DNA of 5,423 nt from Gammaproteobacteria bacterium (GTDB lineage Bacteria > Pseudomonadota > Gammaproteobacteria > Steroidobacterales > Steroidobacteraceae), in contig RFTM01000139.1 in the NCBI GenBank assembly GCA_009923475.1, positions 1 through 5,423 of the forward strand. The letters are read 5' to 3'. A program made the position numbers and the translations under genes. Under the pieces are notes generated by a model. The model was not told the DNA's origin. It did not search any database and saw nothing but the letters and a program-made list of their open reading frames with translations. Of the stretch, positions 1 through 5,423 are shown piece after piece (position 1 is the stretch's first letter; each line of letters begins with the position of its first letter).

Positions 1-181
1 ACCCCGCGGCCGGGGCCACAGGCTTGGCGCCGAAGCCCGGCAACTTGCCCTGCGAGTAGAGGTACCAACCGCCACCAGCCAACAGGGCCACGACCAGCGC
101 GGCGACCCCGAGCCGACCGCTGCGGCGCGGGGGCGCGGCCTCGGCATCGGACGGGAGGGGGTTGTCATTCGGATCGGTCAT
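1..181 (-). CDS. N-terminus of a bitopic inner-membrane protein (3' end outside window)
   Basis: An ORF starting with ATG at 181 runs off the left edge, giving 60 visible residues. It begins MTDPNDNPLPSDAEAAPPRR, a polar Pro-rich cytoplasmic tail ending in Arg-Arg. A hydrophobic membrane segment (LGVAALVVALLAGGGWYLY, about residues 24-42) follows, then a Lys-, Pro- and Ala-containing stretch that probably begins a periplasmic linker. The start overlaps the end of the 163-residue gene by 17 bases in another frame and has GGAG 7 bases upstream, so it probably belongs to the same transcript. A second ATG in another frame at 168 is less likely because its product lacks a clean membrane segment. 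Position after L-like and M-like genes is compatible with a GspN, GspC or PilP-type anchored protein. Too little is visible to name it. Confidence 0.72.
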   Translation of the reverse strand, partial: MTDPNDNPLPSDAEAAPPRRSGRLGVAALVVALLAGGGWYLYSQGKLPGFGAKPVAPAAG

Positions 182-656
182 TGTCGAACTCCACGGATTG
201 CACGTAACCTTTGACATCGGCGGTGGCGACTTCGCCTTTAGCGCATTCCTGCAGGCAGATGGACTTGGCTTCCCAGCCCACATTCTTGGCATTGGGCTGC
301 AGCGCCATCAGTGCGCGCACCCACACATCGTAAAGCGCGATGTTGTCGATGGAGATGCGAAGCACGCCGGCTCCCTCAGGTGCCTCGGCCCTGATACCCG
401 GATAGAGGCCCGCCACGATGCCGCCGATACGCGTGTAATCCTCCGGGGTGAGCTCGCTTCGCGCCAACTTCACCTCGGCGGCCTCCTCGGCGGTGACAGC
501 CTTGGCCTTGGCGAAGGCCGCGACGGCATCGCGCACGGCCGTGCCCGCGAACATGGCGCCGACGACGGCCGTGCCCACCAGCACGATGGCGAGCGGCCGC
601 AACCGCCCGAGCACGTTGAGGGCGGTGGTGAGCTGGTCTTGGAAGGTGCCGGCCAT
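165..656 (-). CDS. Small bitopic membrane protein, GspM/PilO-like layout
   Basis: This 163-residue protein has a short cytoplasmic N-terminus (1-19), a membrane segment at about 20-41 (PLAIVLVGTAVVGAMFAG) and a likely helical stretch at 42-67. A periplasmic domain (about 70-157) follows, with strand/helix/strand-like text such as GVLRISIDNIALYDVWVRAL and ending in VKGYVQSVEF. GspM and PilO proteins share this layout and similar length and partner with GspL or PilN, which the upstream neighbour resembles. Two cysteines, C134 and C138, lie in the periplasmic part and could form a disulfide. The same frame extends upstream to 812, but the start at 656 is preferred: it overlaps the previous stop (TGATG) and has GGGGAG 9 bases before it. 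A prepilin is less likely because no Gly followed by a hydrophobic residue and Glu at +5 precedes the hydrophobic segment. Function is inferred from topology and context. Confidence 0.85.
   Translation of the reverse strand: MAGTFQDQLTTALNVLGRLRPLAIVLVGTAVVGAMFAGTAVRDAVAAFAKAKAVTAEEAAEVKLARSELTPEDYTRIGGIVAGLYPGIRAEAPEGAGVLRISIDNIALYDVWVRALMALQPNAKNVGWEAKSICLQECAKGEVATADVKGYVQSVEFDNDRSE
189..192 (-). promoter_or_regulatory. Ribosome binding site for the start at 181
   Basis: GGAG on the minus strand lies 7 bases before the ATG at 181, within the last codons of the preceding gene. It is the main support for reading a new gene from that ATG at the left edge. Confidence 0.6.
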
Positions 657-1579
657 CAGCGATTGCTCCCCGCCGAAGAAGCCGCCTCCGAAGCGCCGGC
701 GACCGTGCCCTTCTCGGTGATCTTGCCGCGGCGCACCCGCACCATGCCGTCGCCGGCGAGTTCGGCCTTGGCCTCGCTGCCGAAGGACTGGACGATGTCG
801 CGGGTGACCCACTCGGGGACCATCACCTCGAAGGCCTCCTTGCTGCCCTCTTGGCGGTAACGCTCGATCCAGCCGCCGGTGCGCACGGTGTTGGAGGCCA
901 CCAGCTGCACCATCGAGATCTGCTCGGCGAGCTTGGAGTTGAGCGACAGGTCGGAGGTGAAGCGCTGCAGCGCGAGTTCCTTGCGATCGCTGATGGCATC
1001 GAGCTTCGACTGGTAGTAACCGGTGGCGAGCTGCGAGCCGAGGTAGATGAGGCCCGCCGCCAGCGTGACCACACCCGCCACCCGGGTGACGCGCTCGGAA
1101 GTGGTGTCGACGCGCTGCTGCAGCGCGGCGTAGGACGAGGTGAGCGGGTAGCCGTCCTGCACCTCGCCGACGTCGAACTCGGGCAGGCCCTGCTCGGCGA
1201 TGGTCTCGGCGATGATGTCGCGGTCGTTGAAGAGCAACCGCAACTGCGTGCCGGTGAAGAGCGCCGCCACCGAGCGGTTGGCGTGGGTCAGCACGTAGGC
1301 CCCGGGTCCGCGGTGCGCCGGGTGCCCGGGCAGCGCCGCGGTGAGCGGCAGCGCGAAACTGGGCACCGAAGTGAGCAGCCGCGAGGGCACGGCGAAATAG
1401 AGGATGCGCTTGAGCACGGGCTCGCGCACGCTGACGGTGTGGACGTCTTCGGTGCCGAGGATGTCGCGGGCCACGAGCGCGACCGCCGCCTCGGCGTTCA
1501 CGCCGGCGAGCGGCAGCGCGCCGGCGATCATCTGGCCGAAGACCTCGTCGAAGGTGTCTTGTGCGAATACGGTAGCCAT
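656..1579 (-). CDS. Single-pass inner-membrane protein, GspL/BfpC- or PilN-like layout
   Basis: I do not recognise a family from motifs in this 307-residue protein. Residues 1-164 have no signal peptide and look like a folded cytoplasmic domain with alternating hydrophobic strands (for example HTVSVREPVLKRILYFAVP). A membrane segment spans about 166-188 (VAGVVTLAAGLIYLGSQLA). A charged, probably helical or coiled-coil stretch follows (189-225), then a small periplasmic domain (about 230-285) and an Ala/Ser/Gly-rich tail. This cytoplasmic-membrane-periplasmic layout, placed just after the ATPase and platform genes, fits GspL, BfpC or fused PilM/PilN-type proteins, which recruit the ATPase to the inner membrane. 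The cytoplasmic part is shorter than the actin-like domain of typical GspL. The start at 1579 lies one base after the platform stop (TGA-C-ATG) with only a weak AAGG about 12 bases upstream, so coupled translation is likely. The gene is certain; the role is inferred. Confidence 0.87.
   Translation of the reverse strand: MATVFAQDTFDEVFGQMIAGALPLAGVNAEAAVALVARDILGTEDVHTVSVREPVLKRILYFAVPSRLLTSVPSFALPLTAALPGHPAHRGPGAYVLTHANRSVAALFTGTQLRLLFNDRDIIAETIAEQGLPEFDVGEVQDGYPLTSSYAALQQRVDTTSERVTRVAGVVTLAAGLIYLGSQLATGYYQSKLDAISDRKELALQRFTSDLSLNSKLAEQISMVQLVASNTVRTGGWIERYRQEGSKEAFEVMVPEWVTRDIVQSFGSEAKAELAGDGMVRVRRGKITEKGTVAGASEAASSAGSNR
666..671 (-). promoter_or_regulatory. Ribosome binding site deciding the start at 656
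   Basis: GGGGAG on the minus strand ends 9 bases before the ATG at 656, inside the end of the preceding gene. It favours this start over upstream ATG codons in the same frame, which would overlap the previous gene by up to 157 bases. Confidence 0.65.
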
Positions 1580-1580
1580 G

Positions 1581-2822
1581 TCAGCCGGAGGCCTTGGACA
1601 TCATCTGCTTGTTCTGCACGTAGACCACGTACAGCGTGAACATCACCGCGATGCCCGAATAGAGCATCGAGGCCACGAACATCCACAGCGAGAAGCTCTT
1701 GGAGGCGGACATGGCGATGGCATCGCGGCGTTCGGCGATGCGCTCGAGCACCTCGCCCAGCTCGCGCTGGGTGTTGTGCGAGGCGATGAGCATGGCCTCG
1801 GAGGAATTGAGCAGCGGCGAGCTGAGCGAGCGCGGGATGGTCTCGCCGGTCTCGATGCGGCGCAGGGCGGTGTTCCAGAAGTCGCGCACCTGCAAGTGGT
1901 CGGCGCCGGCGGCGGCAGTGGAGGCCGAGGGCATGAAGCCCACGCCGCCACGCAGCATGGAAGCAGCCACCGTGAAACTGGTGGAGATCGCGGAGTTGAG
2001 CAGCGCCGAGCCGAGCGCGGGGATGCGCGCCATCAGCGCCTCGGCCTGGGCGCGGATGGAGGCGACATTGGCCACATAGCCGTAGATGCCGACGAACACC
2101 ACGGCGAGCATGACCACGGTGCCGCCGATCAGCACGTCGTTGACGGTGTAGGCCTGGTCGACGAGCTTCTGGAAGGCCTCGCGCTCGGCCTCGCTCTCGC
2201 CCACGGTCTTGGCGGTATCGGCCAGGGTCGGCAACAGGCTGAAGCGCAGGCCGATGATGGAGGAGACGGCGAAGCCGATGTCGAGCAGCGTCCAAGACAC
2301 CGCGCCGAACATGGCCTTGAGGCCGTTGCTGGTCTTCTCGTAGTGACCGGCCGCGGCGTTCAGGGAATCACGCATCCGGCCGGTGCGCTCGCCGGCATCG
2401 AGGATGGAGAGCGTGCTCGAGTCGAAGAAACCGAGCGCGCGCATGGCCTCGGGGAAGGTGCCGCCGGTGCGCAGCACCGTGAGCGCCGGGTTGAGCAGGC
2501 CGCGGTTGGGGCCGGTCTCGCCTTCGATCACCATCTCGAGGGCGCGGGCCGAGCTCATGCCGCCGCGCACGTTGTAGTTGACGGCCTGCAGCATCTGCAG
2601 CTTGTAGGAGCGGTTGACGCTCGAGAGCCAGGCCGGCTTGGGCTTGATGGCCTTGACGTCGAGAGGCAGTCCGCCGCGCTGGCGGATCTCGCTGATGATG
2701 GCGGCCGGGTTCGGCGCCGCCAGCAGCGTGGCATGGCGGTAATAGCCCGGCAGGTCTTTCTCGGGCGTGGCCATGAGGTTCTCGGCCCGGGGCATGAGGT
2801 AGGTGACGCGGTAGTTCTGCAT
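1581..2822 (-). CDS. GspF/PilC-family inner-membrane platform protein (R64 PilR-like position)
   Basis: This 413-residue polytopic membrane protein is typical in length for the GspF family. In such systems the protein sits at the base of the machine and couples the ATPase to subunit extraction. Two related cytoplasmic domains are visible. The first, about residues 73-170, ends in the family signature AGERTGRMRDSLNAAAGHYE (143-162). The second, about 265-372, carries the weaker counterpart LGEVLERIAERR (355-366). Predicted membrane segments are about 172-196, 230-251 and 378-402, and a charged loop (about 198-228) lies between the first two. The start at 2822 is supported by GAGG 6 bases upstream, which overlaps the ATPase stop codon. 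The gap to the ATPase gene is 8 bases. ATPase followed directly by platform protein is the standard order in T2SS, type IV pilus and R64 PilQ-PilR loci. The family call is firm; the exact orthologue is not. Confidence 0.93.
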   Translation of the reverse strand: MQNYRVTYLMPRAENLMATPEKDLPGYYRHATLLAAPNPAAIISEIRQRGGLPLDVKAIKPKPAWLSSVNRSYKLQMLQAVNYNVRGGMSSARALEMVIEGETGPNRGLLNPALTVLRTGGTFPEAMRALGFFDSSTLSILDAGERTGRMRDSLNAAAGHYEKTSNGLKAMFGAVSWTLLDIGFAVSSIIGLRFSLLPTLADTAKTVGESEAEREAFQKLVDQAYTVNDVLIGGTVVMLAVVFVGIYGYVANVASIRAQAEALMARIPALGSALLNSAISTSFTVAASMLRGGVGFMPSASTAAAGADHLQVRDFWNTALRRIETGETIPRSLSSPLLNSSEAMLIASHNTQRELGEVLERIAERRDAIAMSASKSFSLWMFVASMLYSGIAVMFTLYVVYVQNKQMMSKASG

Positions 2823-2828
2823 GGCGCG

Positions 2829-2832
2829 CCTC
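2829..2832 (-). promoter_or_regulatory. Ribosome binding site of the platform gene
   Basis: GAGG on the minus strand lies 6 bases before the ATG at 2822 and shares bases with the TGA stop of the ATPase gene (TGAGG). This supports the chosen start and re-initiation by ribosomes that finish the ATPase. Confidence 0.65.
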
Positions 2833-4597
2833 AGACACCCAGCACGCGACGCGCCGAGATGGCGTCGACCACGCCTGCGTCCAGCAGTTTTTGCATGGAC
2901 TGGATGCGGCTCTGGAAGAGCACGCCCTTCATGTCGCGGGCCTTGTAGAAGGAGTTGTGCGATTTTTCGAGCTCGGCGGCGAGCTGGATGCGCACCTCTT
3001 CGTCTGTGGGGAGGTTGAGCACCTCGTAGGCGAGCACGCGGCCGCGGTAGCCCAAGCCCTCACAGTTGGTGCAGCACACGGCCATGCGCAGGTTGGCCTC
3101 GGGACGGTATTCGAGGCCGGTGTCTTCGACGGCCTTGCGGATGGCATCGCCGTCGGCCGGGGTGGCGTGGCGCGCGCAGTCGCAGAGCCGCTTGCAGAGC
3201 CGCTGGTTGAGCAGGGTCTTGAGCGAGTGCGCGAGCACGAACAGCGCCTCGGACTTGCTGGCGCGGTCGAAGAAGCTGACGAAGCGCTCGAAGGTCTGAA
3301 GGGCGGTGACGGCGTGCACCGTGGCGATGACCAAGTGGCCCGACTCGGTGAACTTGAGCGCGGCGCGCGCCGAGTCGCCGTCGCGGATCTCGCCGAAGAT
3401 GATGATGTCCGGGTCTTGGCGCAGGATCGAGCGCTCGACATCGACCGCGCGCTGCTCGAGCATCTGGTTGAGCTGGATCTGGCGGGCGAAGGGCAACACG
3501 TATTCCACCGGGTCTTCGACGGTGACGACGTTGACGCGGTCGCGCGGCAGCTTCTGGGCGAGGGTGTAGAGCGTGGTGGTCTTGCCCGAGCCGGTGGGCC
3601 CCGAGAGCAGCACCAGACCGCCCGACTTGCCGAACACCTCGGCGTGGCCGCGCAGCAGCTTGATCATCGCCGGGTCGGCGGGGAACAGCGCCTCCATGCC
3701 CGGCATGCCGTCCGGGTCGAGGATACGCATGGCGATGGTCTCGCCGAGCGCGAGCGGCTGGCTCGCGACGCGCACGTCGATGCCGCGGCCCTGGAACTCG
3801 AAGGAGAGGCGGCCGTCCTGGGAGCGGCGGCTGTCCGAGGCGTCCATGCCCGCATCGGTCTTGATGCGCATGAAGAGCGCGCGCATCAAGCGCTCGGGCA
3901 ACTGGTGCTTCTGTTGGAGGTCGGAGTCGATGCGGTAGCTGATCCAGCTGTCCGGATCGGGGCGGGCGTCGAGGTGGATGTCGGAGGCGCGCAGACGCAG
4001 CGCCTCGGTGAGCATGGCGCTGATGGCGGCCTTGAGCTGCGAGCCTGAAAGGTCGTCGGCGCGCAGCCGCGACAGCACGGGCTCGAGCACCGCGCCCTCG
4101 GCCGCGACGCGGCGCAACGACTGGCGGGCCTCGGCGACATCGACCGGCACGATGCGCAGGCCGCGCACGCGCACGGCACAAGCCTCCATGATGGCGGCGC
4201 GCTGCGCGGCATCGAGCGGCCGCGCGGCCTTGATGGCCAACATATCGCGTTCGACGGCGACCGGCGCCACCAGGAACTTCTCGCAGATCTTGAGCGGCAA
4301 GAGCTGCATCGCCGCGAGCGGCGCGGTGTTCGGCACGCCGCTGGGCGCGGTGGGATCGGTCTCGCGCAGGCGGACGGACTCGGCCAACTCGCGCGGCAGG
4401 AAACGGTCGCGGACCAGGATATCGAGCAGCGCGGCGCGACCGCCCATCTCGAGGATGGCCTGCTGCTTGCGGCGCGCGACTTCGACCTGCGCGCGCGTGA
4501 GGTAGCCCTGCTCGATGAGCGCATCAAGCCCCTTGAGCGTCGTCGATTCGCGGCGCTCCTCAGCGGTGGGGGCTACGATTTCAGGCGAGGCGCTCAT
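2831..4597 (-). CDS. GspE/PilB-family type II secretion / type IV pilus assembly ATPase
   Basis: This 588-residue cytoplasmic hexameric-type ATPase would power pilus or pseudopilus assembly through the platform protein encoded next. All core motifs are visible: Walker A GPTGSGKT (333-340), Asp box VTVEDPVEY (358-366), Walker B LRQDPDIIIFGEIRD (392-406) and His box around GHLVIATVH (420-428). Residues 20-160 fit the GspE N-terminal domain, including LPLKICEKFLVAPVAV, and residues 203-295 fit the N2 domain (ASDIHLD, RRSQDGRLSF). The C-terminal zinc-type module is present but irregular: C468, C472 and C474, then C508, C509 and C512, followed by GYRGR. The usual first half is a single C-x2-C. The ATG at 4597 overlaps the upstream stop by 4 bases (ATGA), implying coupled translation; a GGAG lies about 12 bases upstream, farther than ideal. 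Full length favours an assembly ATPase over the shorter retraction ATPase PilT. Whether it should be called GspE, PilB or PilQ (R64 type) cannot be settled here. Confidence 0.97.
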   Translation of the reverse strand: MSASPEIVAPTAEERRESTTLKGLDALIEQGYLTRAQVEVARRKQQAILEMGGRAALLDILVRDRFLPRELAESVRLRETDPTAPSGVPNTAPLAAMQLLPLKICEKFLVAPVAVERDMLAIKAARPLDAAQRAAIMEACAVRVRGLRIVPVDVAEARQSLRRVAAEGAVLEPVLSRLRADDLSGSQLKAAISAMLTEALRLRASDIHLDARPDPDSWISYRIDSDLQQKHQLPERLMRALFMRIKTDAGMDASDSRRSQDGRLSFEFQGRGIDVRVASQPLALGETIAMRILDPDGMPGMEALFPADPAMIKLLRGHAEVFGKSGGLVLLSGPTGSGKTTTLYTLAQKLPRDRVNVVTVEDPVEYVLPFARQIQLNQMLEQRAVDVERSILRQDPDIIIFGEIRDGDSARAALKFTESGHLVIATVHAVTALQTFERFVSFFDRASKSEALFVLAHSLKTLLNQRLCKRLCDCARHATPADGDAIRKAVEDTGLEYRPEANLRMAVCCTNCEGLGYRGRVLAYEVLNLPTDEEVRIQLAAELEKSHNSFYKARDMKGVLFQSRIQSMQKLLDAGVVDAISARRVLGV

Positions 4598-5423
4598 GGA
4601 TTGCCGGTGCTCCCGACGCTCCCCGACGGGCGGGCGCTGCTGCCGCTGTTGCTGCTGCCCGAACCTGACAAGCCGCCCGAAGTGTCGCGGGCTCGCTGGA
4701 AAGCCTCGCCATCGACCCCCTTGCCCGGCTCAATAAGGACGGCCGGAGTCGGCGGCTGGACCTGGACGGAGTCGAGGCTGCCGCGGAAGGCGACCGGGAA
4801 GCCGCGGTCCATGAGGTCGAGCGGGTCGTACTGGCTCTCGGGGACATCGGTGACGTCGAACAGCGTCACGGTGGCATCCCGCACGCGCACGAGCAGGCGC
4901 AGGCGGTCGAGGAAGGTCATGACCTCGCCGTTGCGCACGATGTAGACCTGCGAGCGCAGACCGGCGATCGAGCCGCTGGCACCGCCTGCGGCACCACTAC
5001 CGCCACCGCCGCCACCGCCGCCGGAGGCCGCGCCACCACCGCCGCCACCGCCGCCGGCGGCCGAGTTGAGGGCCGACACGCCGCCGGCGAGCACCGGCAC
5101 GGTGCGCACATCGAGGCTGCGCAGCACGGCGCGGTCACCGATGACCGCCGAGACGTAAAGGCCTGCGAGGCGCTCGGCAGTGGTCTTTTCTTTGGTAGTT
5201 TCGGCGGGCAAGCCCTCGCCCGCCGCCGCGCGTGCGCCGCGAGCTGCCGGCGCCGCTGCCGCGGCGGAGCCGCGGGGCGCTTCGGTGGCGGCGCTGGATG
5301 TCGAACCGGCGGTCGGCACGGTGGCCGAGCCGCGCGGCGGCCGCACCAGCGGATTGGGGATGCCCTGCGCCTGCGCCAGATCAGCGCCCATGATGGACAG
5401 GACTGCGACGAGAGCAGCGAGGC
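4594..5423 (-). CDS. Exported Gly-rich protein, possible PilP/GspC-like periplasmic linker (5' end outside window)
   Basis: The frame is open to the right edge and ends in TGA at 4596-4594. An ATG at 5391 gives 265 residues but is probably internal. The ten codons before it read LAALVAVLSI and, with MGADLAQAQ, form a signal-peptide core with a likely cut at AQA|QG, so the true start lies beyond the window. Numbered from that ATG, residues 10-70 are a Pro/Ala/Ser/Thr-rich, probably unstructured linker. Residues 73-101 (LAGLYVSAVIGDRAVLRS) and 146-180 (VYIVRNGEV, then VRDATVTLF) read as short beta strands, resembling the small beta domain of PilP/GspC proteins. Two Gly8 tracts (113-120, 124-131) separate them. 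The C-terminus (about 237-265) is Gly/Ser-rich. Position just upstream of a GspE-type ATPase matches R64 PilP-PilQ order. The gene itself is certain; the PilP/GspC role is inferred from weak pattern and context, and a novel periplasmic protein is equally possible. Confidence 0.8.
   Translation of the reverse strand, partial: LAALVAVLSIMGADLAQAQGIPNPLVRPPRGSATVPTAGSTSSAATEAPRGSAAAAAPAARGARAAAGEGLPAETTKEKTTAERLAGLYVSAVIGDRAVLRSLDVRTVPVLAGGVSALNSAAGGGGGGGGAASGGGGGGGGSGAAGGASGSIAGLRSQVYIVRNGEVMTFLDRLRLLVRVRDATVTLFDVTDVPESQYDPLDLMDRGFPVAFRGSLDSVQVQPPTPAVLIEPGKGVDGEAFQRARDTSGGLSGSGSSNSGSSARPSGSVGSTGNP
5003..5057 (-). repeat. Tandem-like 22-base direct repeat encoding two Gly8 tracts
   Basis: The plus-strand bases at 5003-5024 recur exactly at 5036-5057, an offset of 33 bases or 11 codons. 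The repeat is built from CCG/CCA triplets, read as GGC/GGT/GGA glycine codons on the coding strand. It encodes two runs of eight glycines separated by Ala-Ala-Ser. The offset is a multiple of three, so gain or loss of a unit would keep the frame. This suggests duplication by slippage or unequal recombination. Confidence 0.85.
5368..5423 (-). other. Signal-peptide coding segment (partial)
   Basis: Read on the minus strand, this segment encodes a hydrophobic run (LAALVAVLSIMGA) followed by DLAQA and then Gln-Gly. This matches a Sec signal peptide h-region and an A-x-A cleavage site. The basic n-region and start codon would lie right of the window. No Cys follows the cleavage point, so a lipoprotein signal is not supported. 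Confidence 0.7.

Noticed and set aside
165..656. Possible type IV prepilin in the position of R64 PilS
   Set aside because: The N-terminus has one hydrophobic segment, but no Gly cleavage site with Glu at +5 precedes it, and the domain after it fits GspM/PilO layout better.
165..812. Longer 215-codon version of the 163-residue gene
   Set aside because: The extra 52 residues overlap the upstream gene by 157 bases and are Arg/Gly/His-rich. The start at 656 has a good RBS and the TGATG junction.
851..1639. 262-codon open frame on the plus strand
   Set aside because: It is antisense to the 307-residue membrane protein gene and shows the same His/Gly/Arg/Glu-rich shadow composition.
1404..2948. 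514-codon open frame on the plus strand
   Set aside because: It lies antisense to the platform gene and parts of both its neighbours, and its product is rich in His, Gly, Glu and Ala without domain character. Long antisense open frames are expected opposite GC-rich genes with G/C third positions.
2891..4048. 385-codon open frame on the plus strand
   Set aside because: It is wholly antisense to the well-supported ATPase gene, has low-complexity composition and no recognisable motif.
3060..4181. 373-codon open frame on the minus strand inside the ATPase gene
   Set aside because: It is an out-of-frame reading of the ATPase gene dominated by Arg, Ala and Pro. The ATPase frame carries every family motif.
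4976..5064. CRISPR-like or regulatory repeat array
   Set aside because: The repeated triplets are glycine codons in a continuous reading frame with only two repeat copies, so coding low complexity explains them.

Overview
The window is a tightly packed, strongly GC-rich stretch read entirely on the minus strand. Six consecutive genes, the first and last cut by the window edges, sit end to end with overlaps or gaps of 8 bases at most. Together they look like part of the assembly machine of a type IV pilus or type II secretion (T2SS)-like system. The G/C-rich third codon positions and the gene content fit a high-GC proteobacterium. A beta- or gammaproteobacterium is my guess, but nothing here fixes the taxon or says whether the locus is chromosomal or on a mobile element.

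In transcription order (right to left): (1) 5423-4594, the C-terminal part of an exported protein. Its signal peptide is visible at the window edge, its middle carries two Gly8 tracts, and it may be a PilP/GspC-like periplasmic linker. (2) 4597-2831, a complete 588-residue GspE/PilB-type secretion ATPase, the most secure call. (3) 2822-1581, a complete 413-residue GspF/PilC-type inner-membrane platform protein. (4) 1579-656, a 307-residue protein with a cytoplasmic half, one membrane segment and a periplasmic half, laid out like GspL/BfpC or PilN. (5) 656-165, a 163-residue protein with an N-terminal membrane anchor and a periplasmic domain, laid out like GspM/PilO. (6) 181-1, the N-terminus of a further single-pass membrane protein.

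A working model: the ATPase powers assembly through the polytopic platform protein. Proteins 4 and 5 would form an alignment complex across the inner membrane, and protein 1 would link it to an outer-membrane secretin encoded outside the window. The order linker-E-F-L-like-M-like-small protein resembles a T2SS operon from which the pseudopilin genes are missing. It also resembles the PilP-PilQ-PilR core of IncI1/R64-type thin pili followed by unrelated-looking genes. Only the ATPase and the platform protein are recognised from sequence motifs. The other roles rest on membrane topology, size and gene order.

There is no non-coding stretch long enough for a promoter, terminator, RNA gene or CRISPR array. 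No insertion sequence or tRNA was seen. Stop/start overlaps suggest one translationally coupled transcript whose promoter lies beyond the right edge.
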